Assembly (NCBI GenBank): GCA_030848705.1
Contig: CM061245.1
Coordinates: 59,112,006-59,176,005 of the forward strand
Direction: 5' to 3'
DNA: 64,000 bases
Source: Heracleum sosnowskyi
Taxonomy: Eukaryota; Streptophyta; Magnoliopsida; Apiales; Apiaceae
This document shows positions 1 to 10,359 of this stretch, one piece after another. Below the pieces are notes generated by a model that saw only the letters and a program-made list of their open reading frames with translations, was not told the DNA's origin and made no database searches. The translations under genes and the position numbers were made by a program. Numbering within the stretch: position 1 is the first letter of the stretch; the number at the start of each line of letters is the position of its first letter.

Positions 1-445
1 TTGTGAGGTATAATTGAAAATACATACTCTTTTTCACGATCACCACCAACCAAAAACATAAGGACATTACGAAATGAAGCATAGCACTAGAGGACAGCGC
101 AAGACATATAATCGTCAGACTCAATCCCCTTCTTCACCTCACGATCTTTCCCATTGCTATCCTTGGCCATATCCAAGCTATTGGGATTTGGTTCACGTGC
201 GTAAAATGAATATGAGCTAAAAATGTATTTAACAAAATAAAGAAAAATAGAACTGTTTTTTAAACTTTTGAATAACTGCTCAAATATTTGTTAGATAATA
301 TGATTCAATTAAGGCCTCCTTCTAACACCTTGTGTTTGGCTGGGGTTAATGAAATGGGAGGGAATGGAAAGAATTTTGAACTATAAATTGAGTAAGAGTT
401 CAAAAATTTCATTCCAACCTCCATTCCATTCTTAACTAAAAAGCT
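1..445. repeat. Left copy of a 445-bp duplicated segment
   Basis: This segment matches 7786-8233 almost base for base at an offset of 7785. It holds one callose synthase exon, both its splice-site surroundings and about 240 bp of 5' flanking sequence. Identity ends abruptly near 445 in this copy and 8233 in the other, after a shared stretch ending AAAAAGCTAAACT. Beyond the breakpoint this copy continues into callose synthase intron, whereas the other continues into thiolase sequence. I infer a segmental duplication with a 5' breakpoint here; its other end lies outside the window. Confidence 0.9.
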
Positions 446-639
446 AAACTTCTTCAAGTCTCTCAATTTAAAAAGGAATTATCCATTCCCCATCACACCC
501 ATTTTCAACCCAAACTTCATCATAGAAACTTTTCCCTCTCTCGTCTTTTCTTTCAAATTTATCCTCCTAGATCAATTGGTTCCAATATTTTCATCTACTC
601 CATTCCATTCTTCCCAACCAAACACAAAATTAGGGTTTT

Positions 640-1012
640 AGGAGAGCAGGTTACTTAACATGGTATCATAACACAAGTTTACAGAGAGATCTCAGGTTCG
701 ACCACTTCCACCCCCAATTGTTTAAATTTAATTGTCTTGGACTATCTGTGGGCCACTCGTACGAGTGAGGGTGAGTGTTGAATATCACTTCAGAAAGGCT
801 ATTAAGAGGGGTTTTTATATTAAATATTAATACTAATATGATAAAGAGAGATCTCAGGTTCGACCACTTCCACCCCCAATTGTTTAAATTTAATTGTCTT
901 GGACTATCTGTGGGCCACTCGTACGAGTGAGGGTGAGTGTTGAATATCACTTCAGAAAGGCTATTAAGAGGGGTTTATATATTAAATATTAATACTAATA
1001 TGATAAAGAGAT
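640..1012 (+). mobile_element. TRIM-like miniature LTR element, tandemly repeated internal part
   Basis: TTAACA is followed at 661 by TGGTATCA, the initiator-Met tRNA primer-binding motif. About 110 bp later GAGTGAGGGTGAG, a polypurine-like run, is followed at 778 by TGTTGAATATCAC, which looks like an LTR start. The unit from AGAGAGATCTCAGG repeats with an offset of 162 bp (683 and 845). This order (PBS, very short non-coding interior, PPT, TG) fits a terminal-repeat retrotransposon in miniature. GGTTCGACC in the middle also resembles a polymerase III B box, so a tRNA-derived SINE is the alternative. The repeated open reading frame across it is an accident of the repeat. Confidence 0.5.
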
Positions 1013-3556
1013 TATCACTTTAAAGAGTATTAATTTAGTGCTGTAGTACAATAGACAAACTAAACAAGATCCAAAGCAACAATCACGGATAAGTTATAGC
1101 AGGAAAAGAATAAAAATCTTTTTCCCTTACAGAAATGACTAGACCAGAACCAAATCGTGTTGCGAAAACAACACTAAAGACAGCATCAGGAGACTAATTC
1201 TAAGTGGAAACTACTCTTGACTTGTTTCTTTCCATGTATTGATTTCTGTATTACAACTGTTATTACCGTTATAATACTTATAGGATTTTTAATTTTGGAC
1301 CGTGAACGGTGTTATAGTAGTAGTTAAGTTGCAAATTTGCCATTATTGCAGTTCATGTTTCAGCACACTCGGACTCGGCTAGAAATGTCGACATGGATAC
1401 ATGTTCAAGTACCGGACTCGGCAAGATTTTGAAAAACATGCATGTTTTTGGCCTAAACTAAGTGTCCAAGTCCGAGTGTCGAGTGTCCGACACGGGTACT
1501 TGAAGGTAAAATGAAGAGTCCGAGTAACATAGCATAAGAGATCAATAAAAAGTTGTCAATTAATTTATTGCAGATCAACCTAATTATAATTTAGGGGAAT
1601 TATAACACTATTCTCTATTGTGAACATGGTCCACCTTAGAAGTTTGAAATCAAAATCAGGTCATGTTTCAACTTTGAGTCTTTTTGGAGGTTCCAAGTAC
1701 AATTTTAGTCTTGAGGCTTCCATATTGAAGATCCTATTGGAGTAACCTATTATTTCCACTGCTATTGGTATTGCTTACGAAATAAAATAACTTCTGATAA
1801 AGGAAAATGGTGCATGCTCTAGTCGAGTAAAGATTGTACAAATGTGGTCACTTCAGATTCAATTGACACCTTTACTTGAAATTTTCACCTTATCCAGGAG
1901 GGAAAGTAAATACCCATCTAATTCTCCTATTAAGCTTACCTTGCATAGCATCTATGTGTATGTATTTATTTTAACAGTTTCTAACTGACTTTCATTTTTC
2001 TGTTCTACTACCCATTTTTCAGGACATTAACGAAATGGTGACGGAAATAAAAACAAAGAACTTGATAAGAGAAAGACCTTTCTAGCTAGCAAAAATGGAG
2101 GCCATTGTATGAGGCCATATTGATCAGCTCAATATGGGCCAAGCAGAAGGTCCATTTCCCTGAAAGAAATAAGCCAAGGAATTATGACAGACAATACAAA
2201 AATATTTAGGACCTTTAATCCTAGCATTATTGGAACCAACAAAATACATAAGAACTTTTCTACAATGATTTCTGGTTGAATTGCCCACATGTATTACCTG
2301 TCACTAATGAGGTCTTCCTCTGTAAAGCTAGTAATTATTGCGTTCCATAACTGGGCAAATCTTGCAGCTTCCTTTTCTTTATTAGATGGGATCTGGATTT
2401 GGCACACAAATATTACATCAACAAGATTGAATTACATATATAAAAAGGAAAATAAAGAATAATTCAATGAAAAGTAAACAGATTGTGGAAGAAAACAAAT
2501 ACTATAAAAACGAACCGCGTCAAATTTGCGTGATAAAGTGGCTTTCAGTCCCTTCTTTTTGGCTGCCTCACCGTTTTCTACTGGTTTGAAACAACCACTG
2601 CATGCACCAGGCAAAGATTGAAACCAGGATCTCAGCATTCCTAAAGTCCGAATCTAGATACCAGTCATATATGAGAAGTATTTTGACAACAGCAGAAACA
2701 GCAAACACGAATAATCTCACCCTTTTGACTGGAGCACCAAGCTCTAGTGCAGTCAGATTTTGCACAAAGTGTATAACCACCAATATGTCAATTTAGTGTT
2801 CGATTAGAGTATATTATCTAGTGGCTAAATATTGACTTTCTGGTTTCCTAAATAATGAGAGAGGCCAAACCATATCTAAGAACATAGAGGTTTATTATTT
2901 TTTAGTGAATGGGGTAGTTTCCTCTTTATGCAGCTAGCTGCTAAAAAGTTCAAGATAAAAAAATGCAACCATTAAAAATTCTTATGCCACTACACAGTGC
3001 ATCACCAAAACTGGCAGTTAAACAATAACAAGTCGATGATAATTTCAGATAGACAAAATACATTGGTTAGGGAGATCCCACCTTTGTTAGTTTTCTACCT
3101 AAAAAACCTAAACATCTATCAAGGATTTATTCTGGTAGCTTGCATGTAACATTGTTCCAATTTCATGATTAGCCTAGATCAAAGTTTCTAAACAATAAGC
3201 AAGTTATATCTAACAGGAACCCAACAAACCTCTCCTAGACGTCGGAATGCACCATAGATACCTCCGTACAATGTAAAAAATATGGCATTAATATCTGAGC
3301 CTCCATAAAATAGACCTGAAAAACAACTTACGTGTGAAAGATTACGCATCAAATTCGCCAAATGAAATGAGTAATTCCACAAAAAATAATAAATTTATAA
3401 GGAGATAATACATACAAGAATAATTGGAGCCCATAGTGCTATTACAACACCGATATTGCTCTTTGTTGCAAGTATGAACACACATTAATATATATAACCA
3501 ATAAAAAAAAAGAACATTCAGAACAAAAAAATAAAAAATTACAAAAAAAAAAGTGA

Positions 3557-3925
3557 TATGTTGATATCATGATTGTTTTTGTTGGAGCAACAAGAGGCTT
3601 TATCTGTATGTAAATCAGAATATTAACATGTGAGATATCACTTGGTTGACACTCATTTAATTTTTAAGAACGGAATTCCAGGAGTATATAAGAATCAGGT
3701 TATTCTTCTCAAGAAAACTGCAATACAGGAATGCTTGTTACCGCGAGGAAAAATTTCATGTCACTGATATGTTGATATGTGTACGTTCATGATAGCTTTT
3801 GTTGGAGCAACAAGAGGCTTTATCTGCAGTATGTAAATCAAAATATTAACATGTGAGATATCACTGGGTCGACACTCATTTAATATTTAAGAACGGAATT
3901 CCAGGAGTATAGAAGAATCAACCAA
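3557..3925 (-). repeat. Tandem duplication of a callose synthase exon
   Basis: About 150 bp starting GATATGTTGATAT is present twice, at about 3557-3705 and 3767-3925, roughly 210 bp apart with a few differences. Both contain the minus-strand exon piece encoding IKPLVAPTKA and the same flanking intron ending TGAATGAGTGTCAACC-like sequence on that strand. The right copy retains more of the exon and carries the Trp-to-TGA change after STYQ. It is a local duplication inside block A of the pseudogene. Confidence 0.8.
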
Positions 3926-5304
3926 ATTACATGACTACCCTTCCCCTCCTCAATCACACACCAAAACAACATAAAAAGGTACATATACCCCCATTCATCT
4001 AATGATGGCAATACATCTAAAATCCTTGGCATTTTTAGAAGCAATGGTCAGTCAAAATTTTGGTGAAAAGTTATGCCAAAACTTGAATTACTTCCACTTT
4101 AAAGAGTTTGGTTCTCTAATTCTACAAACATAACCTGCTTACTGAAACCAACATCCAAACGTAACATTTATTCGTTAGAGATTCACATAACATCAGATTT
4201 GCTTAAAATCTTGGGCAAGAAATGCACCTCTAGCTAAACGCCAACTTTGTCACTATAAGAAGCACCCAAAACATTGTGTACCTGAGAATTTATATCGCAG
4301 TTGTGAGATTCAAGCAATCTGACTTGACAATAGTAAGTGGAGAAAATGTCATTAAAGGGAAACATACTTGAAAAGAGAAAATGAGCTATCGTGCATGCCC
4401 CTTCCAACATGAAGTCGAGGCTGCAGAGTCACCACAGACGCTGAGTTTTACAATCACGAAATTGTGATGTTGAAATATATTAAAAGTAAGCTCTAATCAG
4501 AGCACTGGAAGAGATAAAAAGAATAGCATTTCGAACCTGTGACCACCACATCATGAGCATTACAATTCTGTAGTTTGACCTTTCCAGGTATAGACTAATA
4601 ATGGAGAAAAGAAAGCACTACAGCAAGCATTTTTGGTGACAGGAAGATAACAACGGCAAAAATGAACATTTTAGGCGAGTTTGAGCCATTGCCAAACCAA
4701 TTTTTAATGGCTTGAGCTAGCCCAGGAGGATTCTCCCTTGTATAAGCATAAGTAACTGGTAGAATGATCACCCATGCAGCAGCAGACAGAATCTTTAATA
4801 TAAATCTAAGCTTGACATGAAATGACATACTTTGCCTTGCTTCCCAATTTAGGACCACATCATGCATAGCTGCCAATTCAAAGAATTCATTGTAATTAGA
4901 ATAGTGGCGTTGAGTTTCTCGACCCATTGCCTTAGGATTAGTCAGTTCTATTTCTCGATGGGGGCAGGGAAGGGATAGAGAACTGGTCAAGTTTGACCAC
5001 ATAATGCACATATATTAAATTGTGCAACAAGTTACACTACCTGCACTATAAGCATAAACATAAAATTTAAAAGAACACATATTATGAAGGGGGGGGACAA
5101 GTGAAACTGTAGCTTCAGTATATTTTTGTCAAGTAAAAGACAGACTATCAGAGGGGAGGGTAACGATGCTAAATCCCGTTACTTATTACAAAGATATGTA
5201 GGGGGAAAGGACCATCCTTAACATAAATATCTCCTTGCATGTACCAATTATCAAGGAAGGCACACAGAGTAACTTATTCACTCAACTGGCATTTCCCTCC
5301 TTAA

Positions 5305-5450
5305 CATGGTATCATAACACAAGTCTACAGAGGGATCTCAGGTTCTACCACTTCCACCCCCAATTGTTTAAATTTAATTGTCTTGAACTATCTGTGGGCC
5401 ACTCGTACGAGTGAGGGTGAGTGTTGAATATCACTTTAGAAAGGAGGGGT
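5305..5450 (+). mobile_element. TRIM-like element, second locus
   Basis: A diverged copy of the element at 640-1012: TTAACA, TGGTATCATAACACAAG, the AATTGTTTAAATTTAATTG core, the polypurine-like GAGTGAGGGTGAG and TGTTGAATATCAC in the same order. Homology ends near GAAAGGAGGGG. It lies in an intron of the callose synthase pseudogene, between exons 5624-5504 and 4869-4537. Confidence 0.5.
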
Positions 5451-5651
5451 TCACAATCCGATACAATTTCAAATATAGGCCAAAAAATTAAAAATTAAGT
5501 TACCTTGCCCAAGCTTCAGTATTGCAGCAGTTATATAGACACTCAGCAGTACTTTCTTGAAGACATTAGCATTGAAGATTAAGCTTGGAGATCCAGAACC
5601 GTTCCAGGTAACAATAATCATAGCCTTAACAGATGTTTACATGACATGTTA

Positions 5652-5656
5652 ATATA

Positions 5657-5693
<37 letters not shown>
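5652..5693. repeat. (TA)n microsatellite
   Basis: Near-perfect TA dinucleotide run in the intron between the two right-most exons of callose synthase block A. Confidence 0.95.
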
Positions 5694-5859
5694 CAGCTAC
5701 AGCGAATACAAACCAATTTTAAGAGAAGAGAATTACCTGCAAGCGTAGTATGAAAAAACCCCAAATCCTATCAAAACTTCTGAAAACATGCCAGTACGAT
5801 CGTATCTCAACAAAATTAACTTTTCCAACCCAGCGATCTCTATTAGTTGCTTGCTATCA

Positions 5860-6433
5860 TTTTTTTTTTTTTGTTAAATAAAAAAATTATTCCACAGAAA
5901 AGCAAGGAACAGTACAAGCTAGAAGTTCAGACTGACAAGCCAGAAAGAACAAAGCCAAACGGCAAGAGAACAAGAACAACAAAGCAGGGATCAAAGCCCA
6001 ACCAACAGGAAACTAACAGCAAGAACTAACTATTACAAGAAAACCAACCAACAACTAGAACAACAACTATGACAACACTAGTATAAGGCTAGAAGTAGTG
6101 AACTATCTTGTCTCACTGCTGCTTTGAATCTTCTGCTCAGAAGTAACTAAGAATATGGCCAGCAATAGATAAATAAGAATAAGTCATAAGCTCCTGCACT
6201 TTGCTTAGGCGACCCATCAGAATATTGCCTTGAAGATAATCATTCCAGTTACAAGTCAGAGGATAACAAGCTTGAATAAAAACTTGCCTAGTAAAAGGAC
6301 AGTGCTAAAATAGGTGGGAAATGGTTTCAGTTTGACCAGTATTACATAAAACACACCGCTGATCCACCAAAATGCCGAACCTGGTAAGACGATCCTTAGT
6401 AGGAAGTCGATTTTGCAATAGCTAGAAAAATTA
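5860..6433 (-). mobile_element. 5'-truncated LINE (non-LTR retrotransposon) 3' end
   Basis: Minus-strand reading gives the zinc-binding reverse-transcriptase C-terminal region of plant LINEs: LQNRLPTKDRL, then RFGILVDQRCVLCN and GQTETISHLF, with an in-frame stop just after SHLF. The conserved pattern is C-x2-C followed by H-x4-C (RCVLC, HLF-stop-HC). The element ends on the minus strand in an A-rich tail (T run at 5860-5872 on the plus strand). It lies exactly between callose synthase exon fragments VRGMM (6448-6434) and TNRDRW (about 5855), which are not neighbours in the protein. Only ATGAT is shared by the flanks, too short to call a target-site duplication. Confidence 0.75.
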
Positions 6434-7975
6434 GCATCATACCTCTTACTGAGATTAGCATGAATTAATGAACAAGTAAATATACAAGAAAAATCTGTAT
6501 GCCAATAATCAGAAGAAAGAGAGATGTTGCAACAAATATATAACAGACACATTTCAAACCAGTTTTAGTCAGAGTCTGGCCCCTGTATGTTGCCCAAAGT
6601 CGTAAATTTTCTTCCAATGCACAAATTGTTCCATTCATCTGAATGCACAAAAATTAGTATAATGCCCAGGCTGGAATTACAGGAATACAAAGAGAAGTAA
6701 GAATGAAAGGCCTTTGTATGGAACCTGGAAAAATCTTCTGCAAGTAAAAGAGAATTGATACTCCATCTTCATTAGGAACTTCCAAATCATGCAAGTAAAA
6801 CAGGACCTCCTCCGTATATAAGGAGTCACAACACTAGAAATAAAAGATGAGTCATATTTACTTTTAATCTGGCACCAAGATATTGACTTGCAACGACATA
6901 AATAATGATGACAATAGTATACAATTGTGCACGGCGTACCACACTCATGCTCAAATATAGAATACTACTGAGCCAGAAGAAAGGTAGCTACAGTATATAT
7001 ACATGGTTTTATCCAGTAATAAGTACAACAACGAAAAACTCACGAGAAAGAAAGCATGTTGCGGACTTTGGGTGCTGAAGGCATGTCCATAAACAATGAA
7101 TTGGAAAAGAAAGATAAATAGAGCATCCATCGCGGATTCTGTCACTGTTAGTAAGAAATAGAGCCTTTTGATCTGTTGAGGTAAAACAACACCTAAGTAT
7201 AATTAGATTACAGCTCACCTTTTCTTTCCAAGCTTCTGATTCTGGAGTTGGGAATATAATTGCTCCAGCGGATGCGAATGACTGATATTTTTGATCAAGT
7301 GGGGTCATGCCCTCATGGCCTGAACCACCATGAATTGAATCTACCACACTATAGTTGAGAACAATTAAATTACAAATGCAGTACTGTGCATGCACAACTA
7401 ACCTGGATATATGATCTTCCATTATGTCTCTTGTCACCACCTCTAACATGTCCTGGAAAAGAATGACAACTTGATCCCTGTCCTCCTTGTTCTCTAGCTG
7501 CAGGTATCAAACTAATTAAGTTTCTGAACCTCACCAACTGCCCTCTCAATAGCAACTGATATTACATTTCTGTGTATTATTGGAGTTGGAGAACTTACTA
7601 GGTATTTAATGAGCTTTACAAAGTGATCATAGAGACTGGGAAGAGCACTCATTTTATACTCAATTAAAAGATCACCAGCTTCAAAGTGCTTGTCAACTTC
7701 ACAAAATATATATTCAATAACCCTGGAACAAGTAAATGAACAAATTGCTAAGATTGGAGAAAGGCGAGGAGCGTCAAAGAAGATATTGTGAGGTATAATT
7801 GAAAATACATACTCTTTTTCACGATCACCACCAACCAAAAACATAAGGACATTACGAAATGAAGCATAGCACTAGCGGACAGCGCAAGACATATAATCGT
7901 CACACTCAATCCGCTTATTTACCTCATGATCTTTCCCATTGCTATCCTTGGCCATATCCAAGCTATTGGGATTTG
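6434..7975 (-). pseudogene. Callose synthase pseudogene, block B (later exons)
   Basis: Exons on the minus strand: 7975-7813 (IPIALDMAK, FLVGGDREKE), 7722-7599 (VIEYIFCEVDKHFEAGDLL, SALPSLYDHFVKLIKYL), 7497-7403 (DRDQVVILFQDMLEVVTRDI), 7348-7219 (SIHGGSGHEGMTPLDQ), 7172-7044 (KRLYFLLTV, then SFFSNSLFMDMPSAPKVRN), 6833-6725 (VVTP, then TEEVLFYLHDLEVPNEDG), 6638-6560 (LRLWATYRGQTLTKT) and 6448-6434 (VRGMM). Introns have GT/AG ends. Defects: TAG at 7874-7872 shared with block A, a deletion plus frameshift between SAMDA and SFFSN (about 9 family residues missing), a frameshift after VVTP, and a deletion inside the 6638-6560 exon. This block covers the stretch just before the catalytic domain. Its first exon duplicates the last exon of block A. 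Confidence 0.88.
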
Positions 7976-8233
7976 GTTCACGTGTGTAAAACGAATATGA
8001 GCTAAAAAAGTATTTAACAAAATAAAGAAAAATAGAACTGTTTTTTAAACTTTTGAATAACTGCTCAAATATTTGTTAGATAATATGATTCAATTATGGC
8101 CTCCTTCTAACACCTTGTGTTTGGCTGGGGTTAATGAAATGGGAGGGAATGGAAAGAATTTTGAACTAAAAATTGAGTAAGAGTTCAAAATTTTCATTCC
8201 AACTTCCATTCTTAACTAAAAAGCTAAACTAGT
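7786..8233. repeat. Right copy of the 445-bp duplicated segment
   Basis: Partner of 1-445. Both copies share the premature TAG in the GDREKE exon, so the exon was already broken when the segment was duplicated. Here the homology stops at about 8233 and the adjoining DNA belongs to a thiolase gene fragment. Confidence 0.9.
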
Positions 8234-8365
8234 TTAAAGTTTAGAAACTAATTTGTTTTAAATTGACCTAAACATTTTTCAGTTTACCTTCTGCAACACA
8301 GTTTCTTATAATCCATCTCATACCTAAACAAATTATCGACAACTTTAGCGAGACATTTAAAAGAC

Positions 8366-8804
8366 CTTTAGGACTGGTGCAAGCAAATTATCAGCAAAAG
8401 CATCCTTAAATCCGCCCCTCTTTGCCTTGCAAATTGCAGTTGGCTGTGCACTGTATTAAAAAAATAAAAAACAAGCTCTTGTCTATTTATTGATTGTTTG
8501 ACATAGCAAAACACCGAAAACCGAGACTATAAAAAGGCAATTTACGCCACTATGACCACATAATTCCCGAAAACAGATGTCCTATGGGTATGCCGAAGTG
8601 TCCCCAGCCAAACAAACAAACACAATCATGTGCATAAATAAGTGATCAATTACGATCACCAAAAGAAGTTGCAAATAATTACAAAAAAAATATCAAGAAC
8701 AGAGGATGAAGATAGTTACAGAGTGAAGAATCAAGATGTTCCAGTGACAAAGCAGGGCGAAAGTGATGGAGCAATTCTCGTTGTCTCTCTATTGCTTTCT
8801 CCAT
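8366..8804 (-). pseudogene. KAT2-like: 3-ketoacyl-CoA thiolase, peroxisomal, 5' fragment
   Basis: The minus-strand ATG at 8804 opens MEKAIERQRELLHHF, matching the N-terminus of plant KAT2/PED1, the peroxisomal thiolase that cleaves 3-ketoacyl-CoA in beta-oxidation. R-Q-x5-H-F fits the PTS2 peroxisomal targeting signal. After about 28 residues the match is lost at a possible donor (GTAACT, 8719). A second exon piece, 8450-8366, has a CAG acceptor and encodes PTAICKAKRGGFKDAFADN then LLAPVLK, ending at a GT. The expected segment between them (serine/alanine linker and a YQRTS-like stretch) is missing. The catalytic Cys and His regions do not occur in this window. It is a truncated relic, joined downstream to the callose synthase duplication at about 8233. 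Confidence 0.8.
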
Positions 8805-8819
8805 CTCTGTTTATACAAA

Positions 8820-9180
8820 CAACATTCTCTACAAATTAAGATCATTAAAACCCACATAAAAAATCACTTATATACATCATCATAACTATTAAGACATAAA
8901 AAGAATTCAACACACAAATTCATAAAAACCCCACAAAAATTCACATACATGTATAAATCTCTACCCCCTAATTCTTCAAAACTCAAACAAAAAAATCCAA
9001 CACTCATATAAAAATCAATTAAATCAAGAAAATCATAACCCATACAAAAAAATCAATTATACACATCCACATAACTATAATCTTTCTCAAAATCCACAAA
9101 AAATTACACACAAATACAGATTCTTACACCCCTATTTTCAAAACCCACAAATATATACACACAAATACATATTCTTACAC
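8820..9180. other. AT-rich non-coding stretch upstream of the thiolase fragment
   Basis: Low-complexity AC/AT-rich DNA with loose repeats of ACACAAATNCATATTCTTACAC-like units around 9110-9190. On the minus strand it would be the 5' leader or promoter side of the thiolase fragment. I see no gene. Confidence 0.5.
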
Positions 9181-9189
9181 TCCTATTTT

Positions 9190-9375
9190 CAAAACCCCCT
9201 TTGTCCTCCCTTAATCTCTCTCTGTGTCTCTCTCTCTAACTCTCTCTTTCTCTCCCTGTGTGTGTCTCTCTCTTTGTGTCTCTCTCTAACTCTCTCTTTC
9301 TCTCTCTGTAATCTCTGTATCTCCCTTAATCTCTCTCTCTTTCTCTCTCTGTATCTATTTCTGTATCTACATAAT
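9190..9375. repeat. CT-rich (GA on minus strand) microsatellite
   Basis: Imperfect CTCTCTCT/CTGTGT runs. It lies 390-570 bp upstream of the thiolase-like ATG on that gene's strand, where it reads as GAGAGA, a common plant core-promoter or 5' leader composition. A promoter role is inference only. Confidence 0.8.
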
Positions 9376-9700
9376 CAGAAGAGTTGTGTTTTCTGTTTTC
9401 CAAATGCCTCACTATTTCATTTATAACGGTAGCAATTTCAGATGCTAGCCGTTGGATCAATTAATCTGACAGTTAATCAGCTGTTTGTATTAATCTTTCT
9501 TTTTTATTTCACACAGTAACTCTTTTTGTCCATGTTTTTTTACCACACCGTGTTCCACGTGGCTCTTTGGGATTCAGCTGTTTGTAACGGTCCTTGACCG
9601 GTAGGCGGTAATTGTACATTACTCTGTTATGTTATTGGTTATTCACATTTATTTATTTTTAAATTTTTTAAATTTGAAAAAAATTCTACTTTTAAATAAT

Positions 9701-10347
9701 AGAGCTTTTTTCATAAATATCCGCCCCTAAATGTTTTTTTTCAAAAATACTATGGTTTTTTGAACTTTTTGCAAAAATACTATCTTTTTGAAATTATTTT
9801 CAAAAATACGGTCTGCAACTAGATGCGCAACTTTTGCAACCAGAATCAACCAGATACGACTTGTTAGTAATGATGTTTTTTCGGCGTCCTGATTTTAGGG
9901 TTGTAAACAACCCTAAAATCAGGGTAGGTTAGGGTTGTAGAATCAGGGTCGTATACGGACTTAGGGTTGTAAACAACCCTAAGTCTGTATACGAATTATT
10001 CGTCATTCTTAATATTTCTAAAATCCAAAATAGAAATATTGAACCCCAAAAGTTAACTATTGAACCCCCAGGGTAAACCAAGACCACAAATTTACCCCTT
10101 TTATTAATAATTTTTTTTGAATTCTTAGTTGTTTTTTCAATTATTTTTTAAAAAGTTGCATCTAGTTGTATCTGGTTAGTTGCATCTGGTTGCTTTGGTT
10201 GCATCTGGTTACGTTGGTTGCAGATCGTATTTTTTGAAAATATTTTTTGGTTGCATCTAGTTGCAGACCGTATTTTTGAAAATAATTTCAGAAGATAGTA
10301 AAATTGAAAAAAAACTTAGAAAATGTAGTATTTTTGACAATTTCTCT
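9701..10347. mobile_element. MITE-like element with long terminal inverted repeats
   Basis: The left arm (9701 to about 9850) and right arm (about 10215-10347) are inverted copies; the clearest shared block is TTATTTTCAAAAATACGGTC followed by TGCAACTAGATGC. Outer ends are AGAG and CTCT, flanked on both sides by AAATAAT (9694-9700 and 10348-10354), a plausible 7-bp target-site duplication. No coding capacity. The interior has repeated TTGCATCTGGTT motifs and two strong palindromes. The superfamily is unresolved. Confidence 0.7.
9891..9994. repeat. Two palindromes with the same core inside the MITE
   Basis: 9891-9920 is a perfect hairpin with 13-bp arms (GATTTTAGGGTTG, loop TAAA, complementary arm). 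9949-9994 has 21-bp arms with one mismatch around the same core. The common 20-base centre is TAGGGTTGTAAACAACCCTA. Confidence 0.92.
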
Positions 10348-10359
10348 AAATAATATTGT

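Larger units (their letters stand above)
28..5855 (-). pseudogene. Callose synthase (glucan synthase-like) pseudogene, block A
   Basis: Callose synthases are large plasma-membrane 1,3-beta-glucan synthases. Exons read leftwards in the normal family order: 5855-5737 (GKVNFVEIRS, FRSFDRIW), 5624-5504 (WNGSGSPSLIF, ITAAILKLGQ), 4869-4537 (ARQSMSFHVKLRFILK, VTYAYTRENPPG, MLMMWWSQ), 4421-4367 (PRLHVGRGMHDSSFSLF), about 3835-3735 (IKPLVAPTKAIM), about 3460-3415 (NIGVVIALWAPIILV), 3320-3235 (GGIYGAFRRLGE), 2655-2520 (RTLGMLRSWFQSLPGA), 2390-2295 (AARFAQLWNAIITSF), 2155-2085 (LIQWPPFLLAS) and 190-28 (IPIALDMAKDSNGKD, FLVGGDREKE). Most borders show GT/AG. Damage: TGA for Trp after STYQ, TGA for Trp after LLLGPY, TAG at 89-87, frameshifts near 4620 and 3290, and a duplicated exon. 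N-terminal exons and the catalytic glucan synthase domain are absent. It continues past the left edge. Confidence 0.88.

Noticed and set aside
666..950. Minus-strand ORF with a peptide repeated twice
   Set aside because: It is the translation of the 162-bp repeated TRIM-like sequence; the same frame is broken in the copy at 5305.
7009..7449. Continuous minus-strand ORF of 146 codons
   Set aside because: It crosses two introns of the callose synthase pseudogene that have good GT/AG borders; the match to the family is lost in the intron parts.
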